Source of the DNA: Bog-473 sp963755375
Lineage (GTDB): Bacteria; Actinomycetota; Acidimicrobiia; Acidimicrobiales; RAAP-2
Direction: 5' to 3'
DNA length: 64,000 nt
Assembly (NCBI GenBank): GCA_963755375.1
Contig: CAVWKG010000016.1
Coordinates: 1,488,001-1,552,000, forward strand
Part shown: piece after piece, positions 1 to 8,125 of the stretch
How positions within the stretch are numbered: position 1 is the first letter of the stretch
How the letters are laid out: every line of letters begins with the position of its first letter
Notes under the pieces: model-generated
Told to the model about the DNA's origin: nothing
What the model saw: the letters and a program-made list of their open reading frames with translations, nothing else
The model's database searches: none
Translations under genes and position numbers: made by a program

Positions 1-2601
1 GAGAACAGCCCTGCGACCCCTGACCTCGATCGGTCACGCTGGCGTTTCGTTGCCGCCGTCTATGGCTATTCAGCGCTCCTGGCCCTCCTCGCCACCGCCC
101 TCTGGCTGAAAGGCCCGATTCACGGCCTCGCGCCCATACGAGTCCTCATCCCTCAGGGCGCCATGTTCGCCGTCGTCGGCGCGCTGTGGATCGTCGCCGA
201 TCGTGTGCCGGTGCAGCTGCCGTTCCGCGGCGTCACCTACGGGTTGATGTTCAACGACGTGCCGTTGCTCTTCGGGCTGGTGTTTCTCTCCCCGAACCTC
301 CTCATTCTCTGCGCGGTCTGCACCACTGCTTTCATCTGCGCCGTCCTGCGTCGGCAGGCGTTGATGAAGATCACCTTCAACGTCGCGTCGGCTGCGTTTG
401 CGACGGCATTGGCCGCGACGGTCTACCGCGAGCTCCTGGGGGCTCACGGCCCGGACAGCCTCCTCGGCTGGGCGGCGGCGGCGGCGGCCATGGTAACCAG
501 TCAGGTCACGATGTCGCTCACGATACGGGTCATCGCCCTGTTGAGCGGCCAAAAGGCGAAACAGCGTACCGGCCTCATCCTGGTGGCGATTCAGGCGATG
601 CTGATGGCGGCGAGTGTCTGCCTCGGTCTTGCCTTCCTTGATGCGGCCTTGCACAACGCGTGGACGATCTTGCCCCTGGTGGTTGTAGCCAGCCTGATCA
701 TCGTGGCCTTTCGGTTGTACGCCAAGCTCCGCATTCGTTTCTTGTCCCTGCAGCACCTCTACGACTTCAGCCGGACCATGAGCACGGCAAACCTCGAGCC
801 CTCCTCCATGAGCGTCGACGTCCTCAAGGAGGTGTGCACGGTTCTGCGCGCCCGCAAGGCCGAGCTGATCCTGGCCGAGCCTTCGGGGATCCCCCGCCGC
901 ATCTCCTTCACCGACCGTGGCGCGTCCGGCATCGAGCCGATCACCCTGGACGAGGCCTCGATCGTGTCGCAAGCCATCGCCACCGGCGAGGCGTCGTTGC
1001 ACCACACGCCCGCTCACGAGCCGGCCTCGGTCGACCAGATCGCCGGCGAGTACCACGACGCCCTCGTCGCTCCCCTCATGAATCGCCACACCCCCATTGG
1101 TGCCATCGTCGCCCTGGACCGGGACGAAGATCTGGACAGTTTCGACGAGGACGACCTCCGCCTCTTCGAGACGCTCGTCGCCCACGCCAGCACCAGCCTC
1201 GAGCGCGCCCGGCTCGTGGAGGAGCTGCGCTACGAGGTCGACTCCAAGTCGCACCAGGCCACCCACGACATGTTGACCGGTCTGCCCAACCGGATCCTTT
1301 TCTTGACCCGCGCTGCCGCTGCCCTGAGCGAGAGCGGCGGGGCGGCGATTGTGTTGCTCGACATCGACCGCTTCAAGGACGTCAACGACACGCTCGGTCA
1401 CGCCATCGGTGACCGACTCCTATGCGAAATCGCCGAGCGTCTCCTCCGCGCCGTCTCGGGCCAGGCCACGGTGGCCCGCCTCGGTGGCGACGAGTTCGCC
1501 CTCGTCATCGCGGACGTGACCGATCCGGCGCGCGCGATCGAGATTGTGCACGAGCTCAACGTCGAGATGCAGAAGCCCATCAAGATGGACGGCCTCACCC
1601 TGGCCGTCACCGCCAGCACCGGCATCGCCATGGCACCGGAGCACGGTGACGACGTGGCCCTCCTGCTGCAGCGGGCGGACATCGCCATGTACGTGGCCAA
1701 GGAGCACCGCGGCACGGTGGAGGTGTACTCGGTCGAGCACGACCAGAGCATGCAGCGCTGGCTCATGCTCGGCGGCCTCCTGACGCACGCGCTCGAGGCC
1801 GGGACGGAGCTCAGCCTGATGTACCAGCCGATCGGGGACGTCCAGTCCCGGGAGATTGCGTACGTCGAGGCCCTCTGCCGCTGGAATCACCCGGTCGAGG
1901 GGTTCATCCCACCGGAGGAGTTCATCGGCATCGCCGAGCAGATGGGCCTGATTCCGCAGATCACCGACTTCGTCCTGAACGAGGGCTGCGCCCAGCTGGC
2001 CCGATGGCGCGAAGCGGGCATCTCCATCGGTCTGGCGGTGAACGTGTCCGGGCGGGAGTTCGCCGACTTCAACCTGGTCGACCGCGTGGAGTCGTGCCTC
2101 CGCCGGTACGACATCCCGGCCCACCTCCTCACGCTGGAGGTGACCGAGACCGAGATCATGGCCGACCTCGGAGCGGCGACCAAGGTGCTCTACGAGCTGT
2201 CCGCCCGGGGGATCAAGCTCGGCATCGACGACTACGGGACGGGTTACTCCTCGTTGCAGTATCTCCACAAGCTCCCGGTGAACGAGTTGAAGATCGACCG
2301 CTCCTTCGTGACCAATCTGCCCAACGAGGCGAGCAACCGCATCATCGTCCGCTCCTCCATCGCCATGGCCCATTCGCTGGGCATCAGCGTGGTAGCCGAG
2401 GGCGCTGAGGACGAGCTCACCTGCGCCATGTTGGCGGAAGCGCAGTGCGACTTCATTCAGGGCTACTACCTCTCGAAGCCCCAGGAGGCGTCCGCCCTCC
2501 AGGACTGGCTCCTCGGGGGCGCAACCCTCGAGTTCGCCCCGATCGTCGAGATCCCCGGCTCGAAGGGTGCGGCGCTCATGCTTCTGTCGAAATCCGGCTG
2601 A
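1..2601 (+). CDS. GGDEF-EAL cyclic-di-GMP signalling membrane protein (5' end cut by window)
   Basis: The reading frame is open from base 1, so the true start lies upstream; the first ATG inside the window is at 163. The first ~230 residues are a run of hydrophobic segments (membrane sensor module), followed by a GAF-like stretch (about residues 260-405 counted from base 1). Next comes a GGDEF domain with HDMLTGLPNR and an intact LGGDEF active site (about residue 494), and then an EAL domain with the EAL signature (about 623) and DDYGTGYSS. Both active-site motifs look intact, so the protein could make c-di-GMP, degrade it, or do both; the sequence does not decide which dominates. It ends with TGA at 2601, and no gene partner is visible. 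Confidence 0.93.
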   Translation, partial: ENSPATPDLDRSRWRFVAAVYGYSALLALLATALWLKGPIHGLAPIRVLIPQGAMFAVVGALWIVADRVPVQLPFRGVTYGLMFNDVPLLFGLVFLSPNLLILCAVCTTAFICAVLRRQALMKITFNVASAAFATALAATVYRELLGAHGPDSLLGWAAAAAAMVTSQVTMSLTIRVIALLSGQKAKQRTGLILVAIQAMLMAASVCLGLAFLDAALHNAWTILPLVVVASLIIVAFRLYAKLRIRFLSLQHLYDFSRTMSTANLEPSSMSVDVLKEVCTVLRARKAELILAEPSGIPRRISFTDRGASGIEPITLDEASIVSQAIATGEASLHHTPAHEPASVDQIAGEYHDALVAPLMNRHTPIGAIVALDRDEDLDSFDEDDLRLFETLVAHASTSLERARLVEELRYEVDSKSHQATHDMLTGLPNRILFLTRAAAALSESGGAAIVLLDIDRFKDVNDTLGHAIGDRLLCEIAERLLRAVSGQATVARLGGDEFALVIADVTDPARAIEIVHELNVEMQKPIKMDGLTLAVTASTGIAMAPEHGDDVALLLQRADIAMYVAKEHRGTVEVYSVEHDQSMQRWLMLGGLLTHALEAGTELSLMYQPIGDVQSREIAYVEALCRWNHPVEGFIPPEEFIGIAEQMGLIPQITDFVLNEGCAQLARWREAGISIGLAVNVSGREFADFNLVDRVESCLRRYDIPAHLLTLEVTETEIMADLGAATKVLYELSARGIKLGIDDYGTGYSSLQYLHKLPVNELKIDRSFVTNLPNEASNRIIVRSSIAMAHSLGISVVAEGAEDELTCAMLAEAQCDFIQGYYLSKPQEASALQDWLLGGATLEFAPIVEIPGSKGAALMLLSKSG

Positions 2602-2781
2602 ACGGACTCCGGCTCCAGTCGGCCTGGGCGGCTCTCGGGTTCGTTCTGCACCACGGCATCGCACCGCGTGATGGACGCACGGCGTCGAGGGCGTCTCCAA
2701 CCCTTTGGATGACCCGCCTCTCCACAGCTTCACGCTCACGACAGCCGCCAGGACGCGACTTGTTCCCGTCGAGGCTGAAGC

Positions 2782-4041
2782 TCAACACAGAGAGGCCTTG
2801 AACCACTCGGCCGTCGCACTCCGGGCCGTCATGGCTCGGCCGAGTTGCGTCACCGCGTTCGCAATCGAACGATGCCGGTTGGGTGGTGCGCCATCGAGGA
2901 GCTCGTTCCAGAAGACCGCCCAGCCGCCGCGGAGCGCATCGCCGCGGCCGGCCGCGGTGAGGAGTCGCGCGACCGCTGCGGTTGCCCAGGGCCGTCCCAC
3001 GAGTCCGGCATGGACCGCGGCGGCGATCCGATGATACGGGAGGTGCTCGACGGCCAGCCTGGTTCGATAACTGTCGGCTGCGTCCCCCGGGCGAGCGAGG
3101 ATCGTCTCCGCGGCCGCACGACCGCTCGTCATCGCCTGCGAGATCCCTTCGCCTTGCATTGGGTTCACGAGACCCGCCGCATCGCCGACCAGAAGGATCC
3201 GACCCTTCGCTGGCGTGGTCCCGACGATCCCCATTTTGAGCCAGCCGCCGAGGCGGCGCGGCGGTACCGAGGGAGGCGATTCGTCGAGGAGACCGAGTGC
3301 ATGCAGGTGCACGAGGAAATCGGGGAGCGCCCGAACGGCATGTGCGCCGGCCTTGCGATCTGACCGTATCCCTATACCGAGCCCCACATTGGCGCCGCCC
3401 TGCTCCCCGGGAAATATCCAGCCGTATCCGGGGAAGGCGTGCCATGGCGTCGGCTCCCACAAGACGATGGCCGGGAGATCGACCACCTGTGGCAGGTACG
3501 TGCGCACGGCAAAACCCCAAAGAACCGAGCTCGAGTCGACGAGATTCGCTGCCACGGCGACTTCGCTCGTGGCACCGTCCGCACCGATCACGAAGTCGGC
3601 GTCAAGCGCCTCACCGGTGCTCAGCCTGTAGCCAACGATCCGTCCGTCCTCCTCCAGGGGCTCCTGTGCCCGGCCGACGAAGGATGTCGCTCCTGCCTCG
3701 ACCGCGGCCGCATGAAGCATGGCGTCGAACACCGTCCTCGTGACCGCGGTGCCATGTCCGGGATACGTCAGGCCATCAGCAGACGGGAGTCGGACCCGGC
3801 GACCGGTCGGACCAACGACGAGCATGTTGCCGATCTCACGGCCGATGGGCGGAGCCAACCCAAGATCGGCCAGCACCTGGAGACCACGAGGCCCGACCAC
3901 GTCGCCGCACGCCTTGTCCCGCGGAAAGGTCGATTTGTCGACCACTGCGACTTTCGCCCCACCCCGAGCAAGTACAAGAGAGGCCACGCTGCCCGCCGGT
4001 CCGCCCCCGACGACGAGCACGTCAAAGCGGGACCGGCTCAC
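2782..4041 (-). CDS. Geranylgeranyl-reductase-family FAD-dependent oxidoreductase
   Basis: A 419-residue flavoprotein. The N-terminus has the dinucleotide-binding motif VGGGPAGS, followed by the family-typical DKSTFPRDKACGD segment. A second FAD motif, LVGDAAGLVNPMQGEGI, lies near residue 285. The family saturates double bonds in prenyl chains (chlorophyll/archaeal lipid GGR, actinobacterial menaquinone reductase MenJ). The start is GTG at 4041, preceded on this strand by an AGGAG site. It is divergent from a UbiE-type methyltransferase across a 58-nt gap, and a UbiA-like gene follows that one. A role in quinone or prenyl-lipid modification is therefore likely but inferred from family and context; the exact substrate is not visible. 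Confidence 0.85.
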   Translation of the reverse strand: MSRSRFDVLVVGGGPAGSVASLVLARGGAKVAVVDKSTFPRDKACGDVVGPRGLQVLADLGLAPPIGREIGNMLVVGPTGRRVRLPSADGLTYPGHGTAVTRTVFDAMLHAAAVEAGATSFVGRAQEPLEEDGRIVGYRLSTGEALDADFVIGADGATSEVAVAANLVDSSSVLWGFAVRTYLPQVVDLPAIVLWEPTPWHAFPGYGWIFPGEQGGANVGLGIGIRSDRKAGAHAVRALPDFLVHLHALGLLDESPPSVPPRRLGGWLKMGIVGTTPAKGRILLVGDAAGLVNPMQGEGISQAMTSGRAAAETILARPGDAADSYRTRLAVEHLPYHRIAAAVHAGLVGRPWATAAVARLLTAAGRGDALRGGWAVFWNELLDGAPPNRHRSIANAVTQLGRAMTARSATAEWFKASLC

Positions 4042-4099
4042 ACTGCTCCTTCCACCTGCTCGGATCTACAGTGAGATCTTCTCACCCCTGGAGGAATGC

Positions 4100-4834
4100 A
4101 TGCCGACGGACATTGCCGGTGATCGGAACCGCTTCGCGCAGCAGTTGTTCGCATCCCTCCCGAAGCGTTACGACCAATTGGCCGAGGTCCTCTCCATGGG
4201 CCAGAACGGCCGATGGCGAAGGGCCATGGTCGACCACATTGTGCCCGCCTCGCCCGCCCGGATGCTGGACGTCGCATCCGGGACCGCTGGGGTCGCTTTG
4301 CAGCTGGCGGCGCGAACCTCTTCCGACGTGGTTGGCCTGGATCTGACCAGGAACATGCTCGCCCGCGGTCAGGAGAACGTGGCCGAAGCCGGATTGAGCG
4401 AACGGATCAGCCTTGTCGCGGGTCGAGCCGAACAATTGCCATTTCCCGATGGAACCTTCGATGCACTTACTTTCACCTACCTGCTCCGCTACGTCGAAGA
4501 CCCACAGGCCACGCTGTGCGAGCTGGCCAGGGTCGTGAAGCCCGGTGGTGCGGTCGCCAGCCTCGAGTTTCTCCTGCCGCCGAGTCGATTCTGGCGATTC
4601 TGGTGGTGGCTCTACACGCGTCTCGTCCTCCCGGTCGGCGGCTGGATCACCGGAGGCCGCGAGTGGTTCCGCGTCGGACGTTTCCTCGGTCCCAACATCT
4701 CGCAGCACTACCGGACCTATCCCTTGTCGTGGACGGTGGAAGCGTGGCGAAAAGCAGGATTCGAGAATGTAGGCGTCCGCGTCATGAGCCTCGGCGGCGG
4801 TCTGGTCATGTGGGGGACACGCAGGCGTGACTGA
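4100..4834 (+). CDS. UbiE/MenG-type SAM-dependent methyltransferase
   Basis: A 244-residue class I methyltransferase. The SAM-binding motif I is MLDVASGTAG, followed by an acidic VVGLD end of strand 2 and an LPFPDGTFDALT motif of the UbiE/COQ5 type. The ATG at 4100 is chosen because GGAGG precedes it by 5 bases; the frame is open further upstream but lacks a site. It overlaps the next gene by 8 bp, so the two are probably cotranslated. Family knowledge points to C-methylation of a quinone precursor, but the divergent neighbour and UbiA-like partner could equally serve another prenylated product. Confidence 0.85.
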   Translation: MPTDIAGDRNRFAQQLFASLPKRYDQLAEVLSMGQNGRWRRAMVDHIVPASPARMLDVASGTAGVALQLAARTSSDVVGLDLTRNMLARGQENVAEAGLSERISLVAGRAEQLPFPDGTFDALTFTYLLRYVEDPQATLCELARVVKPGGAVASLEFLLPPSRFWRFWWWLYTRLVLPVGGWITGGREWFRVGRFLGPNISQHYRTYPLSWTVEAWRKAGFENVGVRVMSLGGGLVMWGTRRRD

Positions 4835-5633
4835 GGAGCATCCACAAGACGCCGGCGGCGGAGATGCCGCGGGCCCTCCGCTCAGAGAACCAGACGCCGA
4901 GAGCCCCAGGGAAGGACGACCGGCCTTCTACGCTGCCCGTGCCGGCGGCTGGCGCGATTGGTGGACGCTCCTCCATCCCCCTTACACGGCCTGGCATTTG
5001 GCCTACGTCGTCATCGGTGCCTGCCTGGCGCCAACCGTCAACGCGACGCGGTTGGTCGCCACGTTGTTGGCGTTCTTCTTCGCCGTCGGGCTTGCGGCAC
5101 ACTCGCTCGACGAACTGAATGGTCGTCCCCTGGGGACCCATATCCCGGCGGGGGCACTCGTTGCCGTCACCGTGATTGGTCTGGCCGGTGCGGTTGCTCT
5201 CGGCATTGCCGGAGTGTCCAGTGTCGGTTGGGCCCTGATCCCGTTCTTGGTGCTGGGACCCCTCCTGGTCGTCGCCTACAACTTTGAGCTGTTCGGCGGC
5301 GTGATCCACAACGATGCGGGCTTTGCCTTGGCCTGGGGTTCCTTCCCGGTACTGGTCGCCTACGTGGCGCAAACCGGACGTCTGGCGATCAGTCCGGTGA
5401 TCGCAGCGGCAGCGGCGTTTGCGCTCTCGGCCGCGCAGCGCCAACTCAGCACACGGGCACGGCTCATCCGCCGCCGCAGCACGGGTGTGCGAGGTCAGAT
5501 CACGCTGGCGAGCGGTGAGGTGATCCCGATCGACGAGCGGATGCTGTTGGCTCCGCTCGAGCGGGCCCTGATCGCCATGTCGTGGGCCGTCGTCCTTCTT
5601 GCCGCCTCTCTGGCGATCGCCCGACTCGGCTAG
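4827..5633 (+). CDS. UbiA-like polytopic membrane protein
   Basis: A 268-residue protein with a soluble N-terminal ~50 residues, then seven or so hydrophobic segments. The stretch HSLDELNGRPLGTHIP resembles a degenerate first Asp-rich motif of UbiA prenyltransferases, where NDxxD is followed by RPL. The usual paired Asp motifs are not fully conserved, so catalytic activity is uncertain. The last ~70 residues are Arg-rich (TRARLIRRR) and then hydrophobic again. It starts inside the end of the methyltransferase gene, and its stop overlaps the convergent SRPBCC gene by 4 bp. Divergent prenyltransferase is the best guess; other membrane enzymes of the superfamily remain possible. Confidence 0.7.
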   Translation: MTEEHPQDAGGGDAAGPPLREPDAESPREGRPAFYAARAGGWRDWWTLLHPPYTAWHLAYVVIGACLAPTVNATRLVATLLAFFFAVGLAAHSLDELNGRPLGTHIPAGALVAVTVIGLAGAVALGIAGVSSVGWALIPFLVLGPLLVVAYNFELFGGVIHNDAGFALAWGSFPVLVAYVAQTGRLAISPVIAAAAAFALSAAQRQLSTRARLIRRRSTGVRGQITLASGEVIPIDERMLLAPLERALIAMSWAVVLLAASLAIARLG

Positions 5634-6106
5634 TGGCCAGATTCGATCCGCCTACGGAATCCAGCCACGGTCATCTCGACGACGCGGTCATGACCCCACT
5701 GCAGGAGCGGGCGCCCGAAACGGGAGGCCAGTCGCATGGGGCGCTGCATCATCTCGACCGTCCACGCAACCTCCGCCACCGCACCAACCTCGCTGGGGCG
5801 GACTTGGATGCTGGCCAACCCTTCGAGATCTCCATGGATGACGGCGTCGATCTCTGTCGGCGGTTCGTAACGAGTGATCTCGACCCGAATGCGCATCCGG
5901 TAGGGCAATGGCGGAGAAACAACACCATGCAGGATCGATCCGGCTTTCAACGTGTCCCCTTCGAGGCGGAACTCTTCCAACCAGGGCCACCATGCCTCGA
6001 ACCGATCGACCTCTTGCATCACGTCCCACAAGACTTGTGGAGGGCAAGCGAAATCGAACGCCCGCCGGTACTTGATATCAGCTCGGCCTGCCACCCACAG
6101 ACACAC
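5630..6106 (-). CDS. SRPBCC (START-like) domain protein
   Basis: A 158-residue protein with the pattern of polyketide-cyclase/SRPBCC folds: an early FDFACPPQVLWDVMQEVDRFEAWWPW segment broken across helix and strand, alternating strands in the middle and a long C-terminal helix (WGHDRVVEMTVAGF). Such domains bind hydrophobic ligands. The frame begins at a GTG (6106) with a second GTG at 6094, and neither has a clear ribosome site. It is convergent with the UbiA-like gene, with a 4-bp overlap of the two stops. The ligand is not known; proximity to isoprenoid-type enzymes is suggestive only. Confidence 0.75.
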   Translation of the reverse strand: MCLWVAGRADIKYRRAFDFACPPQVLWDVMQEVDRFEAWWPWLEEFRLEGDTLKAGSILHGVVSPPLPYRMRIRVEITRYEPPTEIDAVIHGDLEGLASIQVRPSEVGAVAEVAWTVEMMQRPMRLASRFGRPLLQWGHDRVVEMTVAGFRRRIESGH

Positions 6107-6844
6107 TAGAAGCTGACTGCCGAACCTTGCTGGACTTCGAACCTCGGAAAACGTCTCCCATGTTTGATCCGGTCGGGTGACTTCGCCGCCGATCCCTGAA
6201 TCGACATCGAGAGCCCGCGGGCAGTGCGGGCCTCACACCGGCTGGTCTTGGCGTACACGATCGTGCGCCGATCGACTTGCGGTTCACCATAGTGCGATGG
6301 ACCAGGAGTCGAAGTCGGCTCAAGGAGCATCCCGACATGCGCTCCATCGCGTTGATGTCGCTTTTGTTTTATGCAATTTCGTGGTTGCCCGTCGTAATAC
6401 CCGACCCTTTTGCTGTAGAGCCGTCGACGACCTGGCGAACACGATCGACTGGCGTGCGGCACGTGCAAGCGCTCGGGAGTCTTGGCCAACGCCGCGCACC
6501 TAGAGCGTTGCTTGGAAGTACGCTCACCGGTTCTGTCTTCGTCACTTCGGACTCGGTGCGCACAGACGTGAGTCACCCTCTCTTTTCATTGGTCCCGCGT
6601 GCCGCTTAGTGGGCCACGGGCTCGGGATCGGGAATCGGAGAGGGGGGGTTCGGTTCGGGTTCGGGCTCGATAGGAGTCGGATCTTGGGGAATGGTCACTC
6701 TTTGGCGATACCCAACGAGCGCCTTCGAAAACGCGCCAAGAGTCAGCGGGGGCCAGTGCGATTGGAGTGTTCCGCTTCTCGCGTGCTGGTGAGGGATCAC
6801 GTTGCTGAGCCGTTCTCGCAAGGGGTCTTCCACCGAGCCCGACG
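6107..6844. other. Long gap without a convincing gene
   Basis: This 738-bp stretch has lower coding signal than its surroundings. A minus-strand frame at 6606-6833 (GTG start) encodes a short product ending in a Pro/Glu-rich tail (PTPIEPEPEPNPPSPIPDPEP). It overlaps no recognised family. It could be a small secreted peptide or a decayed C-terminal extension of the Thr-rich gene just upstream on the same strand. Other open frames here have no plausible composition. Confidence 0.4.
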
Positions 6845-7507
6845 TTAGAGCGGAAGGGGAATCGTGATAATCGTCGTCGGCGGCCCGGTTGTTGTCGTTG
6901 TGGTTGTGGTGCTCGGCGTTGTTGACGTGGTGGTCGGCGGCCCGGTTGTTGTCGTTGTCGTCAGGGTCGTTGTAGTGGTCGGGGGCGACTTCCTAGTTGG
7001 TGTCGTGGTGGTGGTGGTGGTCGGCGACTTCCTAGTAGTCGTGGTGGTGGTGGTGGGAGCCACGGTCGTCGTAGTGATGGGCCGAGAGGTCGTCGTGGAG
7101 GTGGGCGGGACCACCGGTATGGGGCCGAGCAGAGTTGGTGCTGATGTCGGAGCCGTGGCCGAGGCTGCCTTGGTCGGTGTGCTGAGGGTCGCGAGCAATT
7201 TACCGAACAATAACGAGTTCACCGACGCAACACCCGGCTTCGCCGGCGTGGTCGTGGTGGTTGTGTTCGCGGGGCGTGACACAGCGGTCGAGGTCGAGGT
7301 AGCGGGGGCGGTTCTCGGCGCGGCAGCCTTCGTCGCCGCGGTCGAAGTCGGCCCGCTATCCGACGGCGGCGTGTCCTTCTGCACGAACCCGACATAGATG
7401 AGTCCTAGAAAGGTACCTAGCGTTACGACGATCAGCGAAACGGCGAACACCCGGCGCGTGAGAGCGCGGAGCCGCCGTGACCGATGGTGATTCTGGTGAC
7501 GCCTCAT
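6845..7507 (-). CDS. Thr-rich single-pass membrane protein, low complexity
   Basis: A 220-residue protein with a basic cytoplasmic N-terminus (RRHQNHHRSRRLRALTRR), one membrane segment (VFAVSLIVVTLGTFLGLIYVG) and an extracytoplasmic tail dominated by Thr runs broken by Pro, Arg and Ser. The DNA is a purine/pyrimidine-biased GTG/GTC simple repeat on the plus strand, prone to slippage. Such tails act as wall-spanning stalks and are candidates for O-mannosylation in actinobacteria. A GT-C type glycosyltransferase is encoded 0.6 kb away, but a functional link is only a suggestion. The function is unknown. Confidence 0.6.
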   Translation of the reverse strand: MRRHQNHHRSRRLRALTRRVFAVSLIVVTLGTFLGLIYVGFVQKDTPPSDSGPTSTAATKAAAPRTAPATSTSTAVSRPANTTTTTTPAKPGVASVNSLLFGKLLATLSTPTKAASATAPTSAPTLLGPIPVVPPTSTTTSRPITTTTVAPTTTTTTTRKSPTTTTTTTPTRKSPPTTTTTLTTTTTTGPPTTTSTTPSTTTTTTTTGPPTTIITIPLPL

Positions 7508-8125
7508 CTAGGTGGCCCCGCCGTCCGTTCCGCTGCTCTTGAGTTGCTCAGAGGCGACGATCCCGCGCCATCTGATCGTCCCCCTTGCCATCGAGAGTAT
7601 GGCAAGACTCAGCCGGGCTTGCTCGGGCCTGGGCCGTGGATGGTCCCGACACGGCGCGAGAGCGCGTTGACCCAGGTAGCAGAGACTGAGTCTTGGGCGG
7701 CCTTTGTCCGCCCCATCCTGTGCACACGGCCTCCGGCTTCAGCCACGGGCCGTTGCGCGCCAAGCAAACTCAGTTGTAATCACCTGATCGGGTGATTTTT
7801 GGGCCGTGGTCAGCGGGGTTTCGAGATTGCGGCGTGGACGGGTATCGGCGTCTGCTGGCGGAGGCCAGCTGCCAGTGACTTGTTCGCTTGACGTCACACT
7901 CGTCATGAGTCCGGCGAACTCCGGTTAACCATCTCGGCGAGCCTGAAGCGAAGCCCACCGTCGCCGTGGAGGCCGTGCGTCTCCAACCCACGTTTCATGG
8001 GACCATTCGGGCCCGATGTGGGTGCCAGTTGGCTGGGGACTTGCGCCGTCAGGGAGGGCCAGTTGGATGTGCCCGGCCGTGAGCCAAAATTCTTGGCATG
8101 CGCTCTTGCCTACGATCACTTCGAC
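7508..8125. other. Intergenic region with one terminator-like hairpin
   Basis: There is no convincing coding frame over these 618 bases. A plus-strand frame at 7484-7795 exists but reads through the hairpin region with atypical composition. The only clear structure is the hairpin at 7779-7800. Confidence 0.4.
7779..7800 (+). terminator. Intrinsic terminator-like hairpin with no obvious upstream gene
   Basis: A perfect 6-bp stem ATCACC/GGTGAT closes a 6-nt loop and runs directly into five T residues on the plus strand. No plus-strand gene is recognised in the 270 bases before it, so either a small RNA or unrecognised short gene ends here, or the hairpin is left over from a lost gene. Confidence 0.5.

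Noticed and set aside
70..1401. 443-codon minus-strand frame opposite the GGDEF-EAL gene
   Set aside because: Antiparallel to intact GAF/GGDEF sequence; Gln/Gly/His-rich shadow composition.
6106..6576. 156-codon minus-strand frame
   Set aside because: Arg/Ser-rich without a domain or start site; looks like random open sequence.
6900..7100. Possible CRISPR-like periodic repeats
   Set aside because: The periodicity is GTG/GTC codon repeats coding for Thr runs; no spacers of constant length and no cas genes in the window.
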